Shown here piece after piece: positions 7,694-15,359 of a DNA stretch of 42,778 nucleotides. The position numbers were made by a program, and so were the translations under genes. The stretch comes from an uncultured Prevotella sp. Its GTDB lineage: Bacteria; Bacteroidota; Bacteroidia; Bacteroidales; Bacteroidaceae. The notes beneath the pieces are model-generated. The model did no database searches and was not told the origin of the DNA. It saw only the letters and a list, made by a program, of their open reading frames with translations. The DNA is taken from contig CAKQMS010000027.1 in NCBI GenBank assembly GCA_934254985.1, positions 1 to 42,778 on the forward strand, read 5' to 3'. Position 1 is the first letter of the stretch. Every line of letters begins with the position of its first letter.

Positions 7694-8845
7694 ATGACAA
7701 CTTATAAGCTTTTAATGGCTGCAGCTCTTTTGGGCTTCAGCTCGGCTTCTATTGCTCAAAACACTTACACAGATGTAGATAGAAATGTTTACAGTTTCCA
7801 AAAACATTTCTTCGTAGACGTGCAGGGGGGAGCACAGTACACACTTGGCGAAGCTAAGTTTGGTGATTTGTTATCTCCTAATGTTCAACTTGGCATAGGC
7901 TATCAGTTTAGCCCTGTTTTTGGTATGCGTTTGCAAGCCAACGGATGGCAAAGCAAAGGCGGATGGGTTGCATATCGCAAGAATGCTGGAGATACTCCAT
8001 TCTCTGCCGATTATAAATTTAATTATGTGGCTCCTGGTGTAGACTTTATGTTCAACCTTAGCAATTTGTTGTGTGGTTGGAATCCTAACCGTGTGCTAAA
8101 TGCTACAGCCTTTATTGGCGGTGGAGCAAATGTGGCATGGGGTAACGATGAGGCTAACGAAATAGGTAGCAACATTCAGAAACTTGACAATTATAATTTG
8201 GAATATCTATGGTCGGGCACCAAGGTGCGCCCTTATGGTCGCGCAGGTATCGACTTGGAAGTTAAGGTTAGCAAGGCTGTAAGCATCATGTTAGAGGGTA
8301 ATGTAAATATCATTTCCGATAAATATAACTCTAAGAAGGCAGATAATGCCGATTGGTATTTCAATGCTCTCGCTGGTTTGCGTATCAACTTGGGTAAGAG
8401 CTATACTAAGGAGGCTAAGAAAAAGGTTGAAGAGGCTCCTGCTGCAGTTCCTGTAGCTGATGTTAAGCCGCAGTCACAACCACAGCCTGTTCAAGCAGAG
8501 CAGAAGGCAGAGGAGAAGGTAGAGCAGATTCGTCGCGACGTATTCTTCCGCATAAATTCTAATATTGTTTCTGATGCTCAGGATGCAAAGATAAAGGATG
8601 TTGTAGACTATCTTAACAAGTATCCAGAAGCTAAGGTTGTGGTTACAGGCTATGCTGATGCTGGTACAGGCAATGATATCATCAACGACCGTTTGTCGGC
8701 AAAGCGTGCTGCTACTGTTGCCAAGATTCTTAAAGAGAAGTATGGCATTGCCGAAAGCCGTATTTCGGAAGAGTCGAAGGGTGCTCGCATTCAGCCATTC
8801 GCAGATAATGATATGAACCGCGTAAGCATTCTTATCGCTAAATAG
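7694..8845 (+). CDS. OmpA-family outer-membrane protein
   Basis: 383 residues. It has a signal peptide (MTTYKLLMAAALLGFSSASIAQ), an N-terminal beta-barrel (about 30-240) with alternating aromatic strands, a Pro/Gln/Glu-rich linker (about 243-280), then a C-terminal OmpA-like peptidoglycan-binding domain (about 283-383) with V-V-V-T-G-Y-A-D-A-G-T-G, N-D-R-L-S-A-K-R-A and N-R-V-S-I. The Asp and Arg that bind diaminopimelate in this family appear to be present. The role is anchoring the outer membrane to peptidoglycan, possibly with a small pore. It follows the LytTR gene by 21 bp and ends in a terminator at 8972. The length matches the Bacteroidales OmpA-like class. Confidence 0.9.
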   Translation: MTTYKLLMAAALLGFSSASIAQNTYTDVDRNVYSFQKHFFVDVQGGAQYTLGEAKFGDLLSPNVQLGIGYQFSPVFGMRLQANGWQSKGGWVAYRKNAGDTPFSADYKFNYVAPGVDFMFNLSNLLCGWNPNRVLNATAFIGGGANVAWGNDEANEIGSNIQKLDNYNLEYLWSGTKVRPYGRAGIDLEVKVSKAVSIMLEGNVNIISDKYNSKKADNADWYFNALAGLRINLGKSYTKEAKKKVEEAPAAVPVADVKPQSQPQPVQAEQKAEEKVEQIRRDVFFRINSNIVSDAQDAKIKDVVDYLNKYPEAKVVVTGYADAGTGNDIINDRLSAKRAATVAKILKEKYGIAESRISEESKGARIQPFADNDMNRVSILIAK

Positions 8846-8915
8846 TTGATGTTTTAGAACGCACTATTGCTCTTCTGAATTATAAACCAAGAATGTCGTC
8901 TCAAAAATGCAACAG

Positions 8916-8957
8916 GCTTCGTTGGCAATCGAAGCCTGCTTCGATCGCCAACGAAGC
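8916..8957. repeat. Long near-perfect hairpin
   Basis: GCTTCGTTGGC (8916-8926) pairs with GCCAACGAAGC (8947-8957), and inside it ATCGAAGC (8928-8935) pairs with GCTTCGAT (8938-8945) around a CT loop, with a single A-C mismatch between the two stems. A further GCTTCAT...ATGAAGC pair follows at 8960-8979. The GCTTCGTTGGC-like unit is used several times in both orientations. Confidence 0.8.
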
Positions 8958-8971
8958 AGGCTTCATCGGCC

Positions 8972-8994
8972 AATGAAGCTTACTTCATTTTTTT
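8972..8994 (+). terminator. Rho-independent terminator after the OmpA-family gene
   Basis: AATGAAG (8972-8978) pairs with CTTCATT (8983-8989) around a CTTA loop and continues into a run of T. It lies about 130 bp after the OmpA-family stop. Confidence 0.8.
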
Positions 8995-9172
8995 GGGGGA
9001 TTTTTATAGAAGAAATTCCTCGTAGTTATCTCTTGAAGCTATTTTTAGCCCACTGGTTGATGCTGCAGAATTAAATATATTTGGAATGTAACCCAAATAT
9101 ATTGCGATATCTTTGGATTACGTTCCGCAAATATTGCAATATTTAAGGATTTGCCCTTGTTTAGGGCTTAAA

Positions 9173-9209
9173 TAAAAAAGAGTTGCACCACCTCACGGTG
9201 ACGCAACTC
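9173..9209 (-). terminator. Rho-independent terminator for glnN
   Basis: Read on the minus strand, GAGTTGC and GCAACTC (9203-9209 and 9180-9186) form the stem, with an inner CACC/GGTG helix, followed by six T. It lies about 165 bp beyond the glnN stop. Confidence 0.8.
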
Positions 9210-9373
9210 GGCAAACTTAAACAACCAATAAAAGAAATAGATTGTCTCTATTTTAATACATGGGCTTAAACCATTATTATATACGTAGTCAAACCATTTG
9301 TATATAGTCAAACCATAATATATATTGGCTTAACCCGGCACAAATCATGTTTTTTGTTGTGGTACTTTAACCA
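9210..9373. repeat. glnN 3' region with short direct repeats
   Basis: This AT-rich stretch lies between the glnN stop and its terminator. TAGTCAAACCAT occurs twice (9286-9297 and 9305-9316), bracketed by GGGCTTAAACC and GGCTTAACCC. No ORF is supportable. It would form part of the glnN 3' untranslated RNA. Confidence 0.4.
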
Positions 9374-11563
9374 CTATCTTATGAACAAGAGTTCACGATA
9401 CTTAGGCAATGTCCAAAGCTCGTCGGCAACGATGAGCTCGAGCTTGTCTATCTGATAGCGAATGTCAGCCATTTTTGGTTCCACGGTGTCGTGGTATGCA
9501 ATGGCCTTGTCGTGTTCACTTTCAATCTTGTTGGCAACCTTACGAGCAGATACCAATTCCTCAACGAAACGCTCTATCTTCTCTGTACGCTCAGCAATCT
9601 CGCGAATAATCTTCATATTACGAGCAGTAAGAGCCTTGCCCTCTTCGGCACCAAAGATTTCCATCATGCCCTCTACGTTCTTTGCCAACTGACTCTGATA
9701 GTGAGTAGCCACAGGGATGATATGGTTCATAGAAAGGTCGCCCATAACGCGTGCCTCGATCTGAATCTTCTTAGTGTATGTTTCCCATTTCACCTCGTTA
9801 CGAGCTTCAAGCTCAGGGCGCTTCATCACATTCATCGATTCAAACATCTTGATGCTGTCTTCGTCGAGATAGCGCTCGAAGATAACAGGGCAGCTCTTCT
9901 CGCAGTCCAAACCACGACGCTTAGCTTCCTCAACCCATTCGTCGCTATAGCCATTGCCATCGAAATGGATAGGCTTGCAAGTCTTGAGGTCGTCGCGAAT
10001 GATGTCGATGATAGCGCTAACCTTGTCTTCACCCTTGGCGATGAGAGCATCTACACGAGTCTTGAAGTCGGTCAATGCCTCAGCAACAGCGGTGTTCAGA
10101 ACTATCATTGCACTTGCGCAGTTAGCCTCAGAACCAACGGCACGGAACTCGAAGCGGTTGCCGGTAAAGGCAAATGGAGATGTACGGTTGCGGTCGGTGT
10201 TATCGATGAGCAACTCAGGAATCTCTGGAATATCAAGCTTCATGCCCTGCTTGCCAAGCATAGTGAAGAGATCCTTCTTATCACTTGTTGCGATATGATC
10301 CAAGAGTTCAGAAAGCTGCTTGCCAAGGAAGCTTGAGATGATTGCTGGAGGTGCCTCGTTGGCTCCAAGACGATGAGCGTTGGTAGCACTCATGATAGAA
10401 GCCTTCAAGAGTCCGTTGTGGCGATATACACCCATCAATGTCTCTACGATGAATACTACGAAGCGAAGTGTATCTTCAGGAGTTTTGCCAGGACCGTGGA
10501 GCAATACGCCAGTATCGGTAGAAAGACTCCAGTTGTTGTGCTTACCAGAACCATTGATACCGTCGAAAGGCTTTTCGTGAAGCAAAGCACGGAAGCCATG
10601 CTTGCGAGCCACCTTCTTCATAAGGCTCATCAAGAGCATATTGTGGTCAACGGCAAGGTTGCACTCCTCAAAGATAGGAGCCACCTCAAACTGGTTAGGT
10701 GCAACCTCGTTGTGGCGAGTCTTGCAAGGAATACCAAGTTCAAGAGCACGAATCTCAAGGTCTTTCATGAAAGCCTGTACACGCTCAGGGATGGTACCGA
10801 AATAGTGGTCTTCCATCTGCTGGTTCTTAGCAGAATCGTGGCCCATAAGGGTACGACCTGTAAGTACGAGGTCAGGACGTGCAGAATACAAGCTTTCGTC
10901 AACGAGGAAGTATTCCTGTTCCCAACCTAAGTTGCTATGTACCTTCTTTACGTCAGGATAGAAATAATGACAAACCTCTGTGGCAGCGATGTTCACGGCA
11001 TGCAAAGCACGAAGCAATGGAGCCTTGTAGTCGAGAGCCTCGCCAGTATAAGAAATGAAGATTGTTGGTATACAGAGAGTGTCGTCGATGATGAATATTG
11101 GAGATGTAGGATCCCAAGCTGAATATCCACGAGCCTCGAAGGTGTTGCGGATACCACCCGATGGGAAACTTGATGCATCAGGCTCCTGCTGAACGAGCAG
11201 TTTGCCAGAAAACTCTTCAATCATTCCACCCTTGCCATCGTGCTCAATGAAAGCATCATGCTTTTCTGCAGTACCCTCGGTAAGAGGCTGGAACCAGTGA
11301 GTATAGTGAGTTACACCATTCTCATCTGCCCACTGCTTGATACCCTTAGCCACAGCGTCGGCGATAGAACGGTCGAGAGTGGCGCCATTGTCGATAACGT
11401 CTACCAGTTTCTCGTAGACATCACGTGGCAGATACTTGTACATCTTGGCACGGTTGAAAACATTCTTTCCGTAATACTCTGATGGGCGCTCTACTGGCGC
11501 AATCACGTCGAGGGGTTTCTTCTTGAAAGCCTCGGCTACAACCTCAAATCTTAAATTTGCCAT
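9374..11563 (-). CDS. glnN: Glutamine synthetase type III
   Basis: 729 residues, the usual length of the large type III enzymes and far longer than the ~450 of GSI. It makes glutamine from glutamate, ammonia and ATP in the cytosol and is the main ammonia-assimilating enzyme in many Bacteroidales. Family segments are visible: the N-terminal E-Y-Y-G-K-N-V-F, the F-P-S-G-G-I-R-N-T-F-E-A-R-G-Y stretch typical of GSIII, E-Q-E-Y-F-L-V-D, H-N-E-V-A-P-N-Q-F-E (~285), and N-G-S-G-K-H-N-N-W-S (~335) of the ATP and metal site. The neighbours glnK, amtB and asnB confirm the nitrogen context. Its leader carries a 20-nt sequence (11598-11617) also found before the barrel gene and amtB, pointing to shared control. 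Confidence 0.97.
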   Translation of the reverse strand: MANLRFEVVAEAFKKKPLDVIAPVERPSEYYGKNVFNRAKMYKYLPRDVYEKLVDVIDNGATLDRSIADAVAKGIKQWADENGVTHYTHWFQPLTEGTAEKHDAFIEHDGKGGMIEEFSGKLLVQQEPDASSFPSGGIRNTFEARGYSAWDPTSPIFIIDDTLCIPTIFISYTGEALDYKAPLLRALHAVNIAATEVCHYFYPDVKKVHSNLGWEQEYFLVDESLYSARPDLVLTGRTLMGHDSAKNQQMEDHYFGTIPERVQAFMKDLEIRALELGIPCKTRHNEVAPNQFEVAPIFEECNLAVDHNMLLMSLMKKVARKHGFRALLHEKPFDGINGSGKHNNWSLSTDTGVLLHGPGKTPEDTLRFVVFIVETLMGVYRHNGLLKASIMSATNAHRLGANEAPPAIISSFLGKQLSELLDHIATSDKKDLFTMLGKQGMKLDIPEIPELLIDNTDRNRTSPFAFTGNRFEFRAVGSEANCASAMIVLNTAVAEALTDFKTRVDALIAKGEDKVSAIIDIIRDDLKTCKPIHFDGNGYSDEWVEEAKRRGLDCEKSCPVIFERYLDEDSIKMFESMNVMKRPELEARNEVKWETYTKKIQIEARVMGDLSMNHIIPVATHYQSQLAKNVEGMMEIFGAEEGKALTARNMKIIREIAERTEKIERFVEELVSARKVANKIESEHDKAIAYHDTVEPKMADIRYQIDKLELIVADELWTLPKYRELLFIR

Positions 11564-11597
11564 AGTTGTTTAAATTTTGGTTTGTTGTGTTGTTGTT

Positions 11598-11617
11598 ATT
11601 TGTGTTTGTGTTGTTGT
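11598..11617 (-). promoter_or_regulatory. Shared 20-nt leader motif, glnN copy
   Basis: On the minus strand this reads ACAACAACACAAACACAAAT, identical at all 20 positions to copies before the barrel gene (12394-12413) and amtB (15330-15349). It lies 34 nt before the glnN ATG, followed by a further ACAACAACACAACAAACC-like stretch. It is unstructured and free of G. Confidence 0.7.
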
Positions 11618-11673
11618 TATCTCTATCGTTGGCCATATAAGCTTCCTCTCATACATCAATGAGAAGGGGCGCT

Positions 11674-12384
11674 TTATGGCTGCAATGTGAAACCAAAGAG
11701 CAGATAAGCCTTTTCTGTAGATGGGTTTGCAGAGATGCCTGCGAATACAGGTACAGAGAACGAATCTGTAATCTTCAAGTCCTTAGTAGCCTTGAGCGAA
11801 ACATTTGTTACTGCGAAGCCGTTGGCATCAGCATAGGAAGATGTAGCAAAAGGTACAGCTCCAACAGCTGCTGTCCAGTCGCATCCACCAAACTTGAATG
11901 GTGCACTAACCTCTACGTATGAAGAATAGGCACGGTCGCCATCTGTGTTGAAGCCATCGTTGCCAGCAAAGTTTGTATACCACTGAATGGCAGCAGGACC
12001 GAAGTCGTAGCCAATGTTGGCTTCGAATACATGGCTTGTCTTGTGAGAATCATAGACAAAGTAGCGAGTGTTTGGCGTGTTGAACCAATAGTCGGTGATG
12101 CCGATATTGAAACCACCTGCGGAATAAGCTGCTGTGAGGTCAAACTCCTTAGTGTCTGAAGGCTCGCTGAGACCAATGCTTCCCCATGCTGTGAGCGAGA
12201 ATCCCTTGTAGGCTACACCCAATGTAGGCTGCAATGAAACATTACCCAATTCCTGACCACGCCAGATGTACTGATTAACTACATCAGCTGCTACTGTTGT
12301 CTCTACGTTGTCCTGAGCATTTGTTGCTGCGATGGAAGCAAAGGCTGCCAATGCCACCATGCTTAATCTTTTTACCTGTTTCAT
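11674..12384 (-). CDS. Outer-membrane beta-barrel protein, TorF-like
   Basis: 236 residues with a signal peptide ending near A-T-N-A-Q. The mature protein has regularly alternating beta strands. Its start, A-D-V-V-N-Q-Y-I-W-R-G-Q-E-L-G-N-V-S-L-Q-P-T-L, matches the opening of the TorF/Gcw_chp putative porin family (V-S-x-Y-I-x-R-G-...-Q-P). It ends in a typical barrel-terminal strand (Y-L-L-F-G-F-T-L-Q-P). The gene lies between dapL and glnN on the same strand and has the same leader motif as glnN and amtB, so a role in nitrogen-compound uptake across the outer membrane is plausible but inferred. Substrate is unknown. Confidence 0.8.
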   Translation of the reverse strand: MKQVKRLSMVALAAFASIAATNAQDNVETTVAADVVNQYIWRGQELGNVSLQPTLGVAYKGFSLTAWGSIGLSEPSDTKEFDLTAAYSAGGFNIGITDYWFNTPNTRYFVYDSHKTSHVFEANIGYDFGPAAIQWYTNFAGNDGFNTDGDRAYSSYVEVSAPFKFGGCDWTAAVGAVPFATSSYADANGFAVTNVSLKATKDLKITDSFSVPVFAGISANPSTEKAYLLFGFTLQP

Positions 12385-12393
12385 GTCTTTAAA

Positions 12394-12413
12394 ATTTGTG
12401 TTTGTGTTGTTGT
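12394..12413 (-). promoter_or_regulatory. Shared 20-nt leader motif, barrel-gene copy
   Basis: Minus-strand sequence identical to the glnN and amtB copies. It ends 9 nt before the barrel gene's ATG, the same position as in amtB (10 nt), and both copies are followed by TTTT. Upstream, a 14-bp direct repeat (TTCACTCTTCCCTC twice) fills the gap to the dapL stop. Confidence 0.7.
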
Positions 12414-12455
12414 AGTGTATTTAATTCTTCACTCTTCCCTCTTCACTCTTCCCTC

Positions 12456-13685
12456 TTAGAGTCTCGCTATCCTGCTCATTGCTTCTACTACATCTTCGCG
12501 GTTGCCGAAGGCTGTGAGTCGGAAATATCCTTCACCGCTTGGACCAAAGCCTACACCAGGTGTGCAGACAACGCCTACAGAATATAGCATCTTGTCGAAG
12601 AACTTCCAACTTGGTATGTTGTCGGGAGTCTTTACCCACAGATAAGGAGCATTCTTTCCGCCATATACCTTGTAGCCAAGTTTAGAGAGCGTGTCGTACA
12701 TAATCTTTGCATTCTGCATGTAGTAGTCGATGGTCTCCTTTACCTGCTGTTTGCCCTCTGGGGTATATATCGCTTCGGCAGCACGCTGGCTGATATAGCT
12801 TGTACCATTAAACTTGGTACTCTGTCGGCGATCCCAGATATGGTTGAGGTCAACCCTTGTCTTGCCATCAAGGGTTATTGCTGTAAGTTCCTTTGGAATA
12901 ACAGTATATCCACATCTCACACCAGTGAAACCTGCAGTCTTTGAATAGCTTCTAAACTCTATTGCCACCTTGCGAGCACCCTTTATCTCGTAGATAGAGT
13001 GGGGAATATCATCATCCTGGATGTAAGCCTCGTAGGCTGCATCATAGAATATTATTGCATCATTGTGTATGGCATAGTTTACCCATTTGCGCAACTCCTC
13101 TTTAGGCAACACGGTGCCTGTAGGGTTGTTAGGGTAGCAGAGGTATATCATGTCGACCCTGTGGTCAGGAAGCTGAGGTATGAAATTGTTCTCTGCTGTA
13201 CAAGGGAAGTAAGTAACGTTGCTCCATTTTCCCGAATCATCTCTTACTCCTGCACGACCTATCATCACGTTGGAGTCGATATATACAGGATAAATAGGGT
13301 CGGTGACACCGATGGAGTTGTCCCATCTTACTATCTCTTGGATGTTTCCTGTGTCGCTCTTTGCACCATCGTTGATGAAAATCTCGTTAGCATCAAGACG
13401 TATGCCGCGAGGAGCGTAGTCGTGCTTTATTATTGCTTCGCGCAAGAAGTCGTAGCCTCTTTCTGGACCATAGCCACGGAATGTAGCTTTCGATGCCATC
13501 TCGTCAACGGCTTTGTGCATAGCGTTTATCACTGCCGGACATAATGGTCGGGTTACGTCACCGATGCCAAGGCTTATCACCTTTTGGTTTGGTTTGGAAA
13601 CCTTGTAGGCATTCACCTTTTTGGCAATATCTGCGAACAAATAGTTGTTCGAGAGTTTCAGGAAATGTTCGTTTACTAATGCCAT
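12456..13685 (-). CDS. dapL: LL-diaminopimelate aminotransferase
   Basis: 409 residues. It converts tetrahydrodipicolinate plus glutamate directly to LL-diaminopimelate, bypassing the succinylase/acetylase branches of lysine and peptidoglycan precursor synthesis. It is a PLP fold-type I aminotransferase. Visible motifs are G-I-G-D-V-T-R-P-L (~41), Y-G-P-E-R-G-Y (~72), C-Y-P-N-N-P-T-G-T (~184), the Y-D-A-A-Y-E-A-Y PLP-ring contact and S-Y-S-K-T-A-G-F-T-G-V-R, in which the Lys is the Schiff-base residue. The length matches the family (~410). It lies 11 bp downstream of dapF, the next enzyme of the pathway, in the same orientation. The block thus links ammonia assimilation with amino-donor-dependent diaminopimelate production. 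Confidence 0.96.
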   Translation of the reverse strand: MALVNEHFLKLSNNYLFADIAKKVNAYKVSKPNQKVISLGIGDVTRPLCPAVINAMHKAVDEMASKATFRGYGPERGYDFLREAIIKHDYAPRGIRLDANEIFINDGAKSDTGNIQEIVRWDNSIGVTDPIYPVYIDSNVMIGRAGVRDDSGKWSNVTYFPCTAENNFIPQLPDHRVDMIYLCYPNNPTGTVLPKEELRKWVNYAIHNDAIIFYDAAYEAYIQDDDIPHSIYEIKGARKVAIEFRSYSKTAGFTGVRCGYTVIPKELTAITLDGKTRVDLNHIWDRRQSTKFNGTSYISQRAAEAIYTPEGKQQVKETIDYYMQNAKIMYDTLSKLGYKVYGGKNAPYLWVKTPDNIPSWKFFDKMLYSVGVVCTPGVGFGPSGEGYFRLTAFGNREDVVEAMSRIARL

Positions 13686-13696
13686 ATTTCTTTTAT

Positions 13697-14566
13697 TTAT
13701 TTGGTTGTTTGTGTCTTCTCAATCTCGCCCTCAAACACGAACTCTGCTGGACCAGTCATATATATATGGTTGTCAGCTTCGCTCCATTCTATGTTGAGAG
13801 TGCCGCCATCCATCACGATGTTGCTATGACGCTTTGCTCTGTTTGTTACCGATGCTGCTACAGCTGTAGCGCAAGCACCAGTGCCGCAAGCCATTGTTAC
13901 TCCGCTTCCGCGTTCCCACACCCTTGTGCGGATATCGCCATTTGGCTTTACTTCGGCAAACTCGATGTTGCAACGCTGAGGAAATGCAGGATGGTGTTCC
14001 AATATACTTCCGTATTTCACTATGTCGAGATGTTCAACATCGTCTACGAATATCACGTAGTGTGGATTGCCCATCGAAACGAAGGTTCCTTTGAATGTGC
14101 GGAAGTCTGCCTTTACATTATCACCGAGTGCAGCATCAAACTGCTCGCTACATTGCAACCTTGGCTCAAGCATATCTACTGTTACCGACTTTACTATAGT
14201 ATTGCCATCTGGTTGGGACTCAAGATGCAGCTTTAGGATTTTTATTCCCGAAAGAGTTTCAAGTCGGATTGTGTCGCTGGTGGTTATACCTTTTTCATAT
14301 AAGTATTTACCAATACATCGACTGGCGTTGCCACACATCATGGCTTCCGAACCGTCGGCATTGAAAATGCGCATCGAGTAGTCTGCCTTTGCACTGTCGG
14401 TAGGCTTACCTATTAGCACTAAACCGTCGCTTCCGATGCCTGTATGAGGGACGCTCCATTTGCGAGCTGCCTCGCTGGGGTCTTCTATATTATATAATAA
14501 GGTGTTGACGTATATGTAGTCATTGCCAGCCCCGTGCATCTTTGTGAAGTGTATTGTTTGTGCCAT
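13697..14566 (-). CDS. dapF: Diaminopimelate epimerase
   Basis: 289 residues from the ATG at 14566. The frame is open upstream to 14689, but the protein proper starts at [18 protein letters not shown], the conserved DapF beginning, and the upstream part covers the promoter. It interconverts LL- and meso-diaminopimelate. Both catalytic cysteines are present: [11 protein letters not shown] in the N-terminal half and A-C-G-T-G-A-C-A-T in the C-terminal half. It is the first gene of the minus-strand series and diverges from glnK. The pairing with dapL places consecutive pathway steps in one operon. Confidence 0.96.
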   Translation of the reverse strand: MAQTIHFTKMHGAGNDYIYVNTLLYNIEDPSEAARKWSVPHTGIGSDGLVLIGKPTDSAKADYSMRIFNADGSEAMMCGNASRCIGKYLYEKGITTSDTIRLETLSGIKILKLHLESQPDGNTIVKSVTVDMLEPRLQCSEQFDAALGDNVKADFRTFKGTFVSMGNPHYVIFVDDVEHLDIVKYGSILEHHPAFPQRCNIEFAEVKPNGDIRTRVWERGSGVTMACGTGACATAVAASVTNRAKRHSNIVMDGGTLNIEWSEADNHIYMTGPAEFVFEGEIEKTQTTK

Positions 14567-14614
14567 ATTGTATAGCCTTTCTTTGTATTTGTGTCGTTTT
14601 GTTTGTTTCTGCTG

Positions 14615-14645
14615 CAAAGGTAAATCAATTTGTTGATAATTCAAT
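14615..14645 (-). promoter_or_regulatory. Promoter for dapF-dapL
   Basis: On the minus strand, ATTGA (-33 region, around 14642-14645), 19 bp, then TACCTTTG (14622 to 14615). It predicts a start near 14608 and a leader of about 40 nt. It excludes the upstream extension of the dapF frame. Confidence 0.65.
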
Positions 14646-14797
14646 AAGAATCTTGTTAATATGTAGAAAGAAAATGAGGAAAATATCAATTTGAAAGCAG
14701 AATCGTTTAATTTGCTTTCAAGTTGAAACTTAGCAGGCTTTTGGCGATATTAAGTGTAAGTGCTTAAAGAAATATGGTAGCAAAACGATATAAATCT

Positions 14798-14829
14798 ATT
14801 GCAGATATTGACATATTGTCGTACTTTTG
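14798..14829 (+). promoter_or_regulatory. Promoter for glnK-amtB
   Basis: TTG at 14799-14801, 20 bp, then TACTTTTG (14822-14829), matching the phylum consensus. The transcript would start near 14836, leaving about 80 nt to the glnK ATG. A GACATATTGTC partial palindrome lies between the two elements (14810-14820) and is a possible operator. Confidence 0.65.
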
Positions 14830-14915
14830 CAGCAGAAACATAACAAAATGATATGTAAACACAAAAATCGAGATACATATAAACATATTATTAATAAGAA
14901 AAAGGAGAGGTTAAC

Positions 14916-15272
14916 ATGAAGAAAATTGAAGCTATCATCCGCAAGACAAAGTTCGATGACGTGAAGGACGCCTTGTTGGCAGCCGACATCGAGTGGTTCT
15001 CTTACTATGATGTAAGAGGTGAGGGAAAGATGCGCCAGGCAAGAATCTATCGTGGCGTGATGTATGATACCAGTTCTATTGAGCGTGTGTTGCTCAACAT
15101 TGTTGTACGCGACAAGAATGTGGAAAAGACCGTAGCCGCTATTACGAAAGCTGCACAGACTGGTGAGATAGGAGATGGCAGAATCTTCGTCATCCCTGTA
15201 GAAGACACCGTCAGAATTAGAACCGGCGAGCGTGGCGACATCGCCTTGTATAATGCAGAGCAAGAAAAGTAG
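14916..15272 (+). CDS. glnK: PII nitrogen regulator, GlnK type
   Basis: 118 residues, the normal PII size. It forms trimers that sense ATP/ADP and 2-oxoglutarate and block the ammonium channel. The start (M-K-K-I-E-A-I-I-R), the T-loop with Y-R-G-V-M-Y (Tyr50 corresponds to the Tyr51 modification site) and the B- and C-loops (T-G-E-I-G-D-G-R-I-F-V and V-R-I-R-T-G-E-R-G) are all present. The position of Gln39, which in classical PII helps hold Mg-ATP-2-oxoglutarate, is Met here, and the T-loop is about one residue short, so effector sensing may differ. Unusually for this window it has a good Shine-Dalgarno site (AAAGGAGAGG, ATG 6 nt later). amtB follows 87 bp downstream. Confidence 0.95.
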   Translation: MKKIEAIIRKTKFDDVKDALLAADIEWFSYYDVRGEGKMRQARIYRGVMYDTSSIERVLLNIVVRDKNVEKTVAAITKAAQTGEIGDGRIFVIPVEDTVRIRTGERGDIALYNAEQEK

Positions 15273-15329
15273 ATCGCATAGCGTTTATATTTAACAGTCG
15301 ACGCCAAGAGCGTTTTCAGGATTTAATCA

Positions 15330-15349
15330 ACAACAACACAAACACAAAT
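15330..15349 (+). promoter_or_regulatory. Shared 20-nt leader motif, amtB copy
   Basis: ACAACAACACAAACACAAAT, identical to the glnN and barrel-gene copies. It ends 10 nt before the amtB ATG. Because amtB lies behind glnK, the motif is inside the putative operon, which favours a role at the RNA or translation level over a promoter operator. Confidence 0.7.
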
Positions 15350-15359
15350 TTTTACGACT

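Noticed and set aside
9491..10336. 281-codon open frame on the plus strand inside glnN
   Set aside because: glnN is an unambiguous full-length enzyme on the other strand; the antisense frame has no family features.
14567..14689. Longer dapF start at 14689
   Set aside because: The extra 41 residues cover a well-matched promoter (14615-14645) and precede the conserved DapF start.
14690..14915. Riboswitch before glnK
   Set aside because: The leader is short and AT-rich with no conserved aptamer core that I recognise; only promoter elements and a Shine-Dalgarno site are seen.
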